This document shows positions 9,115 to 17,626 of a stretch of 64,000 nt of DNA, one piece after another (positions within the stretch are counted from its first letter, which is position 1; the number at the start of each line of letters is the position of its first letter). The stretch is from Methanospirillum stamsii (GTDB lineage: Archaea; Halobacteriota; Methanomicrobia; Methanomicrobiales; Methanospirillaceae): contig NZ_QGMZ01000008.1 in NCBI RefSeq assembly GCF_003173335.1, forward strand, positions 62,001 through 126,000, given 5' to 3'. The notes under the pieces are model-generated. The model was not told where the DNA came from. It did not search any database and saw only the letters and a list, made by a program, of their open reading frames with translations. Made by a program: the position numbers and the translations under genes.

Positions 9115-10233
9115 TCACGGAATTATCTCGCAACCATTGAATTTTTCATGAGCAAAGTCTTCAATCGTCAGACTGCCGGATTTTATGAGTTCCTGTATTT
9201 CAGGAAGGATGCCGGTTATCGCATCATAAAGTGTCCGGACAGTCAGGTACACAAGATCAGCTCCTTCTTTTGGCCAGGGTCTCATGATGGCAGAATACAG
9301 GCACCTGCCTCCACAAAAATCAAGAATATCACAGGTTTCGCATCTGCCTTTTACCGGGATGACAGAGAGGGTATCAGGTCTGGAACTGGTAATGGAACCT
9401 GCATAAAAGTCTTTCATGCCTATCATGATTGGACAGGGTGCAATATTCCCGTCTGTCAGGATGGTGTAATTTGCATATCCTGATCCACACCGAAGCCTGG
9501 TTTTTTGTCCACGCAGAAGGTCTTCAACCGGATCAATAAATGGATACCACTTCGGGACTTTTCCGGTTTCTTTAATGATATTTACCCAGTCCTGAATCAG
9601 CAGCTGTAATCCGGGAATGTATGATTCCCTGGCCCATGTACCAAAGGAGCGAAGGGAGTAATCATTCCAGAAGTTTGCATCCATCTGCCAGTGAATGGAT
9701 GAAAATGAATAGTCCGGGTTATTTGCAAGATAACGAACGGCATCCCTGATATTTGTCCGTTCAGTCACGGTCATCCGTGCAATCAGTTCATTTTTAAATC
9801 CGTTTGCAAGAATATGTGAGATATTTTCCATTACACGGCGGTATGTTCCTTTTCCCCTTCCGTCATCCGTTGTTTTTTCATCACCATCAATGGAGATGAG
9901 TATGGTTTCAAACCGGTTGATGATATCCGGAGAAAACCGGTGAAGAAGGGTTCCGTTCGTCTGGATCATGAATCTTGATACCGGAGCCTCTTCCATGATT
10001 CTGCATATCAGGTCCGGACGGAGAGTTGGTTCACCCCCTATAAAAGTAAGGACTGCATCAGGGTCAGCAGATAAAAACCTGTACAAATCATTGAAATTCC
10101 AGGTAATATCAGCGGGTATTGATTCATCGATGAAGATATCATCTCGTTTTAGTTCAGGAGTATCGAATATTTTCCCCCTGCAGTATTGACAGAACAGGTT
10201 GCATGAGTCGGTAAGATACAGGTGAAAGTACAT
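9115..10233 (-). CDS. Radical SAM protein with SPASM domain, putative peptide-modifying enzyme
   Basis: A 372-residue radical SAM enzyme. The start at 10233 gives MYFHLYLTDSC; an in-frame Met at 10257 would add eight residues that spoil the usual beginning. The SAM-binding 4Fe-4S motif is CNLFCQYC (Cys 11, 15, 18). GGEPTLRP is the conserved GGEP glycine motif, and LISIDGDE fits the barrel. The C-terminal third has the cysteine pattern of a SPASM domain: RCGSG, APCP, CETC, CGGRC. From memory this resembles archaeal families named as putative peptide-modifying enzymes (AF0577/Mhun_1560-like), which was not checked. No obvious short precursor-peptide gene lies beside it. Confidence 0.82.
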   Translation of the reverse strand: MYFHLYLTDSCNLFCQYCRGKIFDTPELKRDDIFIDESIPADITWNFNDLYRFLSADPDAVLTFIGGEPTLRPDLICRIMEEAPVSRFMIQTNGTLLHRFSPDIINRFETILISIDGDEKTTDDGRGKGTYRRVMENISHILANGFKNELIARMTVTERTNIRDAVRYLANNPDYSFSSIHWQMDANFWNDYSLRSFGTWARESYIPGLQLLIQDWVNIIKETGKVPKWYPFIDPVEDLLRGQKTRLRCGSGYANYTILTDGNIAPCPIMIGMKDFYAGSITSSRPDTLSVIPVKGRCETCDILDFCGGRCLYSAIMRPWPKEGADLVYLTVRTLYDAITGILPEIQELIKSGSLTIEDFAHEKFNGCEIIP

Positions 10234-10339
10234 GAAAAGTCTATATACGTAGATCATCAGACTGCATGAACCTAATGAGCAGACTCAACTCATAAATGTC
10301 TTATAACCAGATGACTATATCTATGAATACTAGGAAATC

Positions 10340-10717
10340 ATGGCATATCGTGTTCTTCTCATGGATGACGAACCGGCAATTTGTGAAATAACCGGCATTC
10401 TTCTCAAAAAACTAGGATATGATCCGACCATAACCATGACTGGGGAAGAGACACTGAATATATATAATCAGGCACTTTTAGATGGTGTTCCCTATGACGT
10501 AATTATTCTTGACCTCACGGTTCCCGGGGGTATGGGCGGTCGTGAGGTTATTCAGCAAATCAGAGAGCACGATAAGGAAGTAAAGGTACTGGTATCCAGT
10601 GGTGACTTGTCTGATCCTGCGATTATTTCATTTACCGATTATGGATTTTCAGGTGTCCTGGCCAAACCATATAATAAAGCTGCACTTGATCAGGCGATAA
10701 AAAGTGTTCTCTCCTAA
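10340..10717 (+). CDS. Single-domain response regulator (CheY-like receiver)
   Basis: A stand-alone 125-residue phosphoreceiver with no output domain. The acidic pocket is MDDEP (Asp9, Asp10). The phosphoacceptor is Asp58 in DVIILDLTVPG, followed by the switch residue region VLVSSGD and the conserved lysine in AKPYN (about Lys109). Such proteins normally relay phosphate from a hybrid or separate histidine kinase. A kinase gene lies about 1 kb downstream on the other strand and has its own overlapping receiver, so the cognate kinase is uncertain. The next gene, 15 bases downstream on the same strand, encodes a membrane-anchored nuclease-like protein and is probably cotranscribed. Confidence 0.9.
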   Translation: MAYRVLLMDDEPAICEITGILLKKLGYDPTITMTGEETLNIYNQALLDGVPYDVIILDLTVPGGMGGREVIQQIREHDKEVKVLVSSGDLSDPAIISFTDYGFSGVLAKPYNKAALDQAIKSVLS

Positions 10718-10732
10718 AGACCCCTCTGTAAT

Positions 10733-11269
10733 ATGAATCTGACTCTTGATTCAGTTTATCTTTCATATTTTGTATATTTCCTTCTCATTGTTATCATTCT
10801 CCTGTTGATTGTACTATTCCTGATCTCACATCGTGCAGAGAAGCATGCCAAGGATCTTTTTGCGACCTGGAAAAAAGAAGAGTTCAATCGCATTCATGAC
10901 TGGCTGATGAAGGAGGCTGATGCCCGGGCACAAGTGCAGGCACAGGCATTATTCAAAGAATGGAAATCAGACGAGGAGCAAAATATCCGGCAGGATGCAG
11001 TAAAGAGATCCCATTCAGTATTAAAAGGTAAAATGACCGAACACCTCATTCCCTTTTTTTCAGAGTTTCCTTATAATCCCTCGGATGCCCGGTTTATTGG
11101 ATCTCCGCTAGATTTTATTGTTTTTGATGGTCTGTCCGAAGGATCACTAAAACAACTGGTTTTTGTCGAGGTAAAAACCGGCACCAGTTCCTTATCATCC
11201 AGAGAACGCTCGGTGGCAAGGGTGATAAAGGAAAAGAAAATTGAGTTTCAGGTAATCCGAAAAGAATAA
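10733..11269 (+). CDS. Membrane-anchored protein with Holliday-junction-resolvase-related endonuclease domain
   Basis: A 178-residue protein. Residues about 8-32 form one strongly hydrophobic segment (SYFVYFLLIVIILLLIVLF), followed by a charged, probably coiled-coil stretch of about 60 residues. The C-terminal 75 residues resemble the Endonuc_Holl family (endonuclease related to archaeal Holliday junction resolvase). Visible features are the FIGSPLDFIVFDG segment and VFVEVKTGTSSLS, whose E-x-K fits the PD-(D/E)xK nuclease core. A lone receiver is immediately upstream. Family membership is from memory of motifs; the role is unknown. Membrane tethering of such a nuclease-like domain is notable but may be usual in this family. 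Confidence 0.72.
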   Translation: MNLTLDSVYLSYFVYFLLIVIILLLIVLFLISHRAEKHAKDLFATWKKEEFNRIHDWLMKEADARAQVQAQALFKEWKSDEEQNIRQDAVKRSHSVLKGKMTEHLIPFFSEFPYNPSDARFIGSPLDFIVFDGLSEGSLKQLVFVEVKTGTSSLSSRERSVARVIKEKKIEFQVIRKE

Positions 11270-11279
11270 GAAAAATGCG

Positions 11280-11744
11280 CTATTCTTCCTGTCTGAACGG
11301 TTCAGGCGGAGTATTTACATTTCTCCAGTAATTAATAAGATCCCGGATAGTTTCGGCATATTTTTCAAACTGAACTGGTTTTACTACATAACTATTTACA
11401 CCGCATTTGTATGTTTCACCGATATCTGACTCCTGATCAGAAGAAGTGAATACCACAACCGGGAGTGTTTTAGTACGTTTGTCTTTTCTGATTGATTTAA
11501 GGACTTCATGGCCGCTGATAAGAGGCATCTTCAGATCAATGAATACCACTGATGGAAGTGATCCAGGATTATCTTTGTATATTCCCTTTTTATGAAGATA
11601 ATCCAGTGCCTCTCTTCCATCAAGAAAAACTCTGACCTGATCACCCATATTTATCCAGTCAACAACATTGAGAAACAATTCAACATCGTTCTGGTTGTCT
11701 TCGATTAGAAGTATTTCAAGCCTTCTTTCACCTATCGGTTCCAT
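11280..11744 (-). CDS. Response regulator receiver protein (Rcp1-like)
   Basis: A 154-residue receiver-only regulator. The acidic pair is in LLIEDNQND, the phosphoacceptor is Asp70 in VVFIDLKMPLISG, and the conserved lysine is in VVKPVQF. The extra loop before the phosphoacceptor and the LKMP signature match receivers that pair with HisKA kinases of phytochrome or PAS type. The frame extends to 11813, but the ATG at 11744 is chosen because it starts just before the fold and follows a purine-rich GGGGAAAG. Even so it overlaps the 3' end of the kinase gene by 17 bases, which argues for coupled translation and makes that kinase its likely partner. Confidence 0.88.
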   Translation of the reverse strand: MEPIGERRLEILLIEDNQNDVELFLNVVDWINMGDQVRVFLDGREALDYLHKKGIYKDNPGSLPSVVFIDLKMPLISGHEVLKSIRKDKRTKTLPVVVFTSSDQESDIGETYKCGVNSYVVKPVQFEKYAETIRDLINYWRNVNTPPEPFRQEE

Positions 11745-14517
11745 CTTTCCCCTGCAAAGTAAAATAAAATGTTGTTCCCCTTCCTTCTCCTGATTGTACC
11801 CAGATTCTTCCATGGTGCCTGAGGATGATCCTTTTTACCAATGCAAGACCCACTCCGGTTCCCTCAATATCCTGAGTTGGATCAAGTCGTGAAAAGACCT
11901 CAAAAACCTTGTCTGCATATTGCATATCAAATCCGATACCCTGGTCTTTGATATAGTAGATTATTTCTTTTTCTTTCTCATATGAACCAATCGTTATCAC
12001 TGGCGTCTGTTGTTCAGAGGTAAACTTTATACTATTGGATATGAGGTTATACCATACCTGTCTGATGAGTCCCACGTCACCTTTAGCAGGATGTAAATTC
12101 TCTATAGTTACTGAAATATCTTTCATACCGGGCTGGCTTGTCAGTTCGGTGATAACGCTTTTCACAAGTCCGCTCATATCGATGGACATGACCTGTAAGG
12201 GTTGCCTTGCTGTTCTTGAAAACCTGAGCAGATCCTGAATCAACCGGTCCATCGTCATTACCCCTTCACGGATCCGGCTAATCAGATACTTGCATTCTTC
12301 ATTCGAATCACCGTCTGTCTTCATGAGAAGCAGGTGTGAAAATCCGTCAATGGCCCGGACAGGTGCCCTGAGATCATGTGATACACTGTAGGCAAATGCA
12401 TCCATTTCATCAAGGGATGCCTTAAGATCGGCAGTCCGTTGTTCAACAACCTGTTCCAGGTTCTGATTGAGCTGTGTAAGAGCTATTTCAGCTTCTTTTT
12501 GTGCAGTAATATCCCGGATGATGGTTACGACAGTACTTACCGGTTCATCGCTGATGATGGGAATTTTTCTGGTTTCTATAAAAACCGGATTCTCCTTTTC
12601 AATGATATCCTCTGATACTATCATCTTCCCTTCCGAAAAGACCAATTCATAATCCTGGTGGTCCTTTTCAGTCATGTGAATGAGGATTTCAAAGAGGTTT
12701 TTTCCAACCGGATTATTGGTAATGGTATGTAGTCCGGTCTCACGTCCCTTTCTCCATTCATTACATATGATGATGGTATGATCCCGGTTTGTAACAAAAA
12801 CCCCGTCTTCCATTGCATTTACTGTCATTCGGTACAGGGCGTCAGAAGCATGAAGACTCTTTTCCAGTCTCTTAAGTTCGGTCAGATCCCTTCCAACTGA
12901 CTGATATTCGGTGATAATACCCTCTTTGGAGAAGATCGCCTGGTCTATCCATTGTACAAACCTAACGCTGCCGTCAGGGAGGATAATATGGTGTTCGTTC
13001 AGATGCATCGGATGTTCTGGTGTCAGTGATGCAAAATGTCTTGCAACATCTCCTTTTTCTTCCTTCGGGATGTCAGGAGTAAATAAACTTCCCAGGATTT
13101 CATCTGGGTTTTTCCCAAAAAATCTGCAGTATGCATCATTCACAAACAAATGTGTTCCATCCGGGGAGAAACGACAGATAAATTCTTTTTGTGTCTCAAC
13201 AACACTTCGGTATCTTTTTTCACTCTCCTGTACCTGCCGCTCTTTCTCCTGAACTTCTGTCAGGAGATCCCTGATATGTTCTTCTGCCTTTTGACGGTTT
13301 TTTAGTTCTTCCTGTAATTGTTCTTCCTGTTTACGAAGAGTCAGGATCTTATCTTTCAGCGTTATAACAAGGCTGTTGATTGATAGTTCAATCTGCTCTA
13401 ATTCCTGAATGTTACTCTTTCGTATGTGATGGTCAAGATCTCCTTTTGTAATCTGATTTATATCGCTGATCAGGTTCTTCACCGGATATGAAAAGAAGAT
13501 AAAAGTTTTCCAGACAATAACGAAGGCAGCCAGGAGAGTAATAAAAAGGATTATGATATAAATAAGCGTAGTTTCTACAATCTCTTTTTTTATTCTTTCC
13601 GTTGAATATACAACCCTGGCCTCAAGGTTCATCATTGGCGAGGATGGGTGAGTTGTATCGTAGATGGGCAGATAAAGATACGAATATTTTGTGTTATTCT
13701 TATCATCATCAATATATGTATTCTCTTTTTTAGCCAGAAGTGAAATGATATTTTTCTGGATATCATGTGAGATATTTTCCGGTACACCCTGGTCATTCCA
13801 TTCTGATACCATCTCACCTTTGTTATTGTAGAGTTCTACGGATTTTATATCGATATGCAATTGCGGCAGACTATTCAGGAGTTCAGCGTAGGAGATCTCG
13901 GATTCATGTGGTATGAATTTCTGGAAATTTCTACTGATCTCAAGGATATATCTGCCATCCGGAGTTCCTTGGTACGCAAATTTTCTGCTCGGTGCATCTT
14001 TTGCAAATCCCTTCACGGTCCGGTCTACGACGTACTCATTGTTTTCCCGAATCCTGGATAAGGTTTTAAAAAAAGTAGGGTATTTACTAAAGTCAAGTCC
14101 AATGTCCTGAGGAAATGTTGTCTTTTCAACAATACCGTCAGCGTTAATGATATAAAGATCCCAGGTACCCCCGAATGATGCATTGAATGTCTGCTGAAGT
14201 TGTGAGATGTTCATTTTTCTAACATCTCTATTCGATGACTCATATGATTCCAGAAATATATTCATTGCATTTTTAAGAGCTGGTTCAAAGGAATAGTCAT
14301 ACAGCATGATGCCTGCATCAATCCATCTGACAGATTTGTGCATTATCTGCTCGGTATGGTTTTGTTCAAGAACAAACTGTTTTTCTATCCGGTTTTTTTC
14401 ATCGATGTACCAGAGTGTGGTAATAGATATTATAGAAATAATCAGGATAACCAGAAGTAGAGCGGTAAACCTGCTGATAAGAGAAGATCTGTCGATAAAA
14501 AAATGACGCGTTTTCAC
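11728..14517 (-). CDS. Membrane sensor histidine kinase (extracytoplasmic sensor, HAMP, two PAS, HisKA, HATPase)
   Basis: A 929-residue sensor kinase. Transmembrane helices lie at about 15-37 and 316-341, enclosing an extracytoplasmic region of about 280 residues that looks like a Cache-type sensor. HAMP follows at about 342-395, a coiled coil at 395-432, and two PAS domains at roughly 433-560 and 570-690. The HisKA H-box is SVSHDLRAPV with phospho-His714. The ATPase domain has the N-box NLISNSIKFT, G1 DQGIGFD and G2 GTGVGLALV. All catalytic motifs are intact. The ligand is unknown. The stop overlaps the start of a receiver gene, so a two-component pair is likely. The promoter should lie in 14518-14704, shared with a divergent HTH-PAS gene. 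Confidence 0.9.
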   Translation of the reverse strand: MKTRHFFIDRSSLISRFTALLLVILIISIISITTLWYIDEKNRIEKQFVLEQNHTEQIMHKSVRWIDAGIMLYDYSFEPALKNAMNIFLESYESSNRDVRKMNISQLQQTFNASFGGTWDLYIINADGIVEKTTFPQDIGLDFSKYPTFFKTLSRIRENNEYVVDRTVKGFAKDAPSRKFAYQGTPDGRYILEISRNFQKFIPHESEISYAELLNSLPQLHIDIKSVELYNNKGEMVSEWNDQGVPENISHDIQKNIISLLAKKENTYIDDDKNNTKYSYLYLPIYDTTHPSSPMMNLEARVVYSTERIKKEIVETTLIYIIILFITLLAAFVIVWKTFIFFSYPVKNLISDINQITKGDLDHHIRKSNIQELEQIELSINSLVITLKDKILTLRKQEEQLQEELKNRQKAEEHIRDLLTEVQEKERQVQESEKRYRSVVETQKEFICRFSPDGTHLFVNDAYCRFFGKNPDEILGSLFTPDIPKEEKGDVARHFASLTPEHPMHLNEHHIILPDGSVRFVQWIDQAIFSKEGIITEYQSVGRDLTELKRLEKSLHASDALYRMTVNAMEDGVFVTNRDHTIIICNEWRKGRETGLHTITNNPVGKNLFEILIHMTEKDHQDYELVFSEGKMIVSEDIIEKENPVFIETRKIPIISDEPVSTVVTIIRDITAQKEAEIALTQLNQNLEQVVEQRTADLKASLDEMDAFAYSVSHDLRAPVRAIDGFSHLLLMKTDGDSNEECKYLISRIREGVMTMDRLIQDLLRFSRTARQPLQVMSIDMSGLVKSVITELTSQPGMKDISVTIENLHPAKGDVGLIRQVWYNLISNSIKFTSEQQTPVITIGSYEKEKEIIYYIKDQGIGFDMQYADKVFEVFSRLDPTQDIEGTGVGLALVKRIILRHHGRIWVQSGEGRGTTFYFTLQGKDGTDR

Positions 14518-14704
14518 CCTCTCCTGCTATGAATTGTCAGGCGCCCTGATATACGATAACCCGATGACTATATAGTAATTCATGTTATATGAAGTCCCGG
14601 CTGGCCGTAATTTATTTGGACGAGTAATTCTTACTTCATCTTTAATTGGGATATAATGGAAAAACCTGCTATTTTTAAATCAATCAGGAAATTTCCCATA
14701 AATT
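14518..14704. promoter_or_regulatory. Divergent promoter region between sensor kinase and HTH-PAS gene
   Basis: AT-rich intergenic stretch between two divergently transcribed signalling genes. A TATA-like ACTATATAGTAA lies at 14567-14578 and reads well on either strand; further AT-rich candidates lie at 14640-14690. No RNA gene was seen. Divergent layout means one regulator binding here could control both genes, but no clear operator repeat stands out. Confidence 0.35.
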
Positions 14705-14749
14705 TTGTGCATGGCATATGTTTATGTAACAAAGGTCCGAACAGGTATT

Positions 14750-16873
14750 ATGGTTGAGGAGGGGGAATTTCTAAACCGGATTCGTGGTTTGTTGAAAATT
14801 TACCCCAGAGGGCTGACAATTTCTGAAATATCGCAGCGTCTGAAATGTAATCGGAACTCTGTGGCGAAGTATCTTGAAATTCTCCAGATATCAGGAACTG
14901 TTGAGATGCAGCAGATGGGAGCTGCCAAGGTTTTTTATATCTCTCAGCGTGTTCCCATTTCCAGTCTTCTCGGTTTTACGAAAGAAGGAATAATGGTTCT
15001 TTCCAGTGATGGCAGGATTATCCAGATTAATGAACGCTTTTGTCGCATGTTTGACCTTGATGCAGGTTCTGTTTCCGGAATGTCATATGAGACATTATCT
15101 GAAGAAATTCTGCAGGCATTTTCTTTTCGTACGTATATCAGTTCAGATTCTGAATCAGAACATACGGCAGTTCTAACTTTTTGTAAGTATGACTGGTGCA
15201 GGTATTTTAAGGTAAAATATATTAAAACGGTCTTTGATGACGGAAGATCCGGCCTCACTGTTATTGTCGAGGATGTGACACTTGAAACTGAGATGGAAGA
15301 ACGCCTCCGGATGAGTGAAGCGAGATACCGTGGCATTGTTGAAGACCAGACTGAATTAATATGCCGGTATAATAAAGACGGGATTATTACATTTGCCAAT
15401 GGCGCATTCTGCCGGCTTTTTCAGATGAATCCGACAGAATTAATTACCCATTCTATTTTTGAGTATCTCATGCCTGATGCTGCTTTCCAGTTGAGGGATG
15501 GAATGAACTCCTGCTCTCCGTTTTCACCCGTTTTTGAAGTTGAATTTGAGTTAATCCCACCCGCTGGTGGATTAAGGTGGTATCACTGGGTGAACCGGGC
15601 ACTTAGTGATGAGAATGGAGCCTTAATTGAATTCCAGGGAGTTGGGCGTGATATCAATGACAGAAAACACACCGAACTGGAACTCCTGATAAAAAGCCAT
15701 GCAATGGATTCATCCATTGTTCCAATAGGCCTCGTGAGTCTTGAGGGTTGCATGACATATGTCAACCGGGCATTTCTGGACCTCTGGGGTTATAATGATA
15801 TCAACGATGTGATTGGTCTGCCTTTTGAACACTTCTCAAAGAGGAATGAGCCTTCATTTTCTGAAATAATCGGGAACAATCCGGGTATCCGGAAAAAAGA
15901 AGGGCATACTACTGATATTACCGGGATGAAACGGGATGGTTCACCCATTCATGCTACGGTTACGATATCCGGAGTGTATGATCAGACCAATGAACCTATT
16001 TGTCTGATCGCCTATTTTTATGACGTAACTCACTGGGTTAGGATGCTCCGTGAACTGGAGATAAAAGATACGGCAATTGCGTATTCCTATGAGGGGATGG
16101 CAATTATATCTCCGGAAGATGTGATAATGTATGCCAATCCTTCTTTTAAACGAATATTTTCACGGGTTCCTGATGGTTCTTTTGAGAACCGGTCAATTGA
16201 ATGGGGCATGAGTTTTTATCCGCAGATAATTGGTTCATTACCGGATATCCGTGCTGCCCTCAATGAAAAGGGGAATTACACCCGGGTCTTTACCGATATT
16301 GATGAAAAGGGTGCATGTCTCGTTATGCAACTCCATCTCTCCCGTGTTTTTGACAAGAATGGGTCGGTTTTATGTACGCTCATATCTGTTCTTGACATTA
16401 CAAATCAGAAAGCCATTGAAGAGTCACTTGCCCTGATGGTTGATCAGCTCGAAGGAACGGTAGAGCAGATTGGTGATCCCACTTTTATTATCTCCCGTGA
16501 CCGGATGGTTGTTGCCTGGAATGAAGCAATGGAAATCCTTACCGGTATCAGGAAGCGTGATGTTATCGGTTCGTTAAGGTACTCGGAAATTATCCGGAAC
16601 GTGTCACCTTCTCTTCCGGTTCTTGTTGATCTGTTTGACCTTTCTCCAAAGGATCTGATTCAACAGTACCCTCATGTATCACGAGTCGGCAACAGTTTTT
16701 ATGCTGAAGCATTTATCGCCGATTTTCAGGATGGAAAAGGCACATATGTCTGGGCAAAAGCTTCTCCGATTGTCGATACTTCCGGGAAAGTCATTGGCTA
16801 TATTCAGAATATAAAAGATATGACAAACTGGAAGAGGGCTGTTGAATCAGTTTCAAACAGAATATTATCTTAA
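14750..16873 (+). CDS. HTH regulator with five PAS domains, no kinase domain
   Basis: A cytoplasmic 707-residue protein if started at the ATG at 14750; an in-frame ATG at 14705 would add 15 residues. Residues 1 to about 75 form a winged-helix/HTH domain, with LTISEISQRLKCNRNSVAKYLEIL as the helix-turn-helix core (19 residues of it are diagnostic). About five PAS repeats follow, at roughly 80-190, 195-320, 325-440, 445-570 and 580-707. FQGVGRDINDRK and YIQNIKDMTNW end typical PAS/PAC units. There is no H-box or ATPase, so it is probably a DNA-binding one-component sensor rather than a kinase. This architecture is common in Methanomicrobia. Its 3' end overlaps a convergent HAD gene by nine bases. 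Confidence 0.83.
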   Translation: MVEEGEFLNRIRGLLKIYPRGLTISEISQRLKCNRNSVAKYLEILQISGTVEMQQMGAAKVFYISQRVPISSLLGFTKEGIMVLSSDGRIIQINERFCRMFDLDAGSVSGMSYETLSEEILQAFSFRTYISSDSESEHTAVLTFCKYDWCRYFKVKYIKTVFDDGRSGLTVIVEDVTLETEMEERLRMSEARYRGIVEDQTELICRYNKDGIITFANGAFCRLFQMNPTELITHSIFEYLMPDAAFQLRDGMNSCSPFSPVFEVEFELIPPAGGLRWYHWVNRALSDENGALIEFQGVGRDINDRKHTELELLIKSHAMDSSIVPIGLVSLEGCMTYVNRAFLDLWGYNDINDVIGLPFEHFSKRNEPSFSEIIGNNPGIRKKEGHTTDITGMKRDGSPIHATVTISGVYDQTNEPICLIAYFYDVTHWVRMLRELEIKDTAIAYSYEGMAIISPEDVIMYANPSFKRIFSRVPDGSFENRSIEWGMSFYPQIIGSLPDIRAALNEKGNYTRVFTDIDEKGACLVMQLHLSRVFDKNGSVLCTLISVLDITNQKAIEESLALMVDQLEGTVEQIGDPTFIISRDRMVVAWNEAMEILTGIRKRDVIGSLRYSEIIRNVSPSLPVLVDLFDLSPKDLIQQYPHVSRVGNSFYAEAFIADFQDGKGTYVWAKASPIVDTSGKVIGYIQNIKDMTNWKRAVESVSNRILS

Positions 16874-17563
16874 ACCGATTATCGAAAGGATATCGGAGAA
16901 AGAAGATATTGAGAAGTCTGCTGTAATTCCTTCTGAATACTTAAGGGGTAACCGGTTTCCATATTCTGCATGAACAGTGCACATTCCTGCCTCTTGTGCT
17001 GGTCTGATATCATTGACCAGGTTATCTCCGATTGCACATATCTGGTGGGGCTGAACCCGGAGTAGTGATGCTGCATGGAGGAACATTGCAGAATCCGGTT
17101 TTTTAAGTCCGGAATTGTCAGGTGTTACGAGACAGTCAAGAAACTCAGCTACCTGAATGTGTATGAGTCTCTCTTTTGCATGCTCGTTTGAAGCGTTGGT
17201 CACAGCTCCAACTTTTAGTCCTGCTTTATGAATCTGGAGTAGCGTTTCATAAACTCCGGGATAGGCTTTTATCGCCTCCATTTTTGCCTGGATATATGTC
17301 TGCACTGCTGTATTGAATAGTTCGGGGTTATAGATGTTCAGTTCTTCAAGGAAAGACTGGATTGCTTTTGGACTTTCCACTCCATAGGGTGAGAATAAAA
17401 ACGCTCTGATAAGGTCATCTGCAGAACCCTTACCTATAAGGGTAACAACCTTCTGACATGCTGCTTCTTTTGCCGCTCCAAAATCGTATAGCGTATTATC
17501 AAGGTCAACTATAACCGCCCTGAATCGCTGTGCTTCCCCGCGACATGCATTTGTTATTGTCAT
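16865..17563 (-). CDS. HAD-superfamily phosphatase
   Basis: A 232-residue haloacid-dehalogenase-type hydrolase. Motif I is VIVDLDNTLYDF, with the nucleophile Asp20 and acid/base Asp22. Motif II lies in VGAVTNAS, the motif III lysine in SGLKKPDSAM, and motif IV in IGDNLVNDI. The helical cap between motifs I and II suggests a type C1 small-molecule phosphatase such as a phosphoglycolate phosphatase or pyrimidine 5'-nucleotidase relative. The substrate is not readable. Its 3' end overlaps the convergent PAS gene by nine bases, and it diverges from the MFS gene across 63 bases. Confidence 0.86.
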   Translation of the reverse strand: MTITNACRGEAQRFRAVIVDLDNTLYDFGAAKEAACQKVVTLIGKGSADDLIRAFLFSPYGVESPKAIQSFLEELNIYNPELFNTAVQTYIQAKMEAIKAYPGVYETLLQIHKAGLKVGAVTNASNEHAKERLIHIQVAEFLDCLVTPDNSGLKKPDSAMFLHAASLLRVQPHQICAIGDNLVNDIRPAQEAGMCTVHAEYGNRLPLKYSEGITADFSISSFSDILSIIGLR

Positions 17564-17626
17564 GACCCTGTGTTCTCCCTTTGCATATCAGCGTTTCAGG
17601 GTAATAAGTGATACTTTCCAAGACAG

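Noticed and set aside
16865-16873. Convergent 9-base overlap of the HTH-PAS and HAD genes as a regulatory feature
   Set aside because: Short 3' overlaps are common in compact archaeal genomes, and no structure or repeat marks this one.
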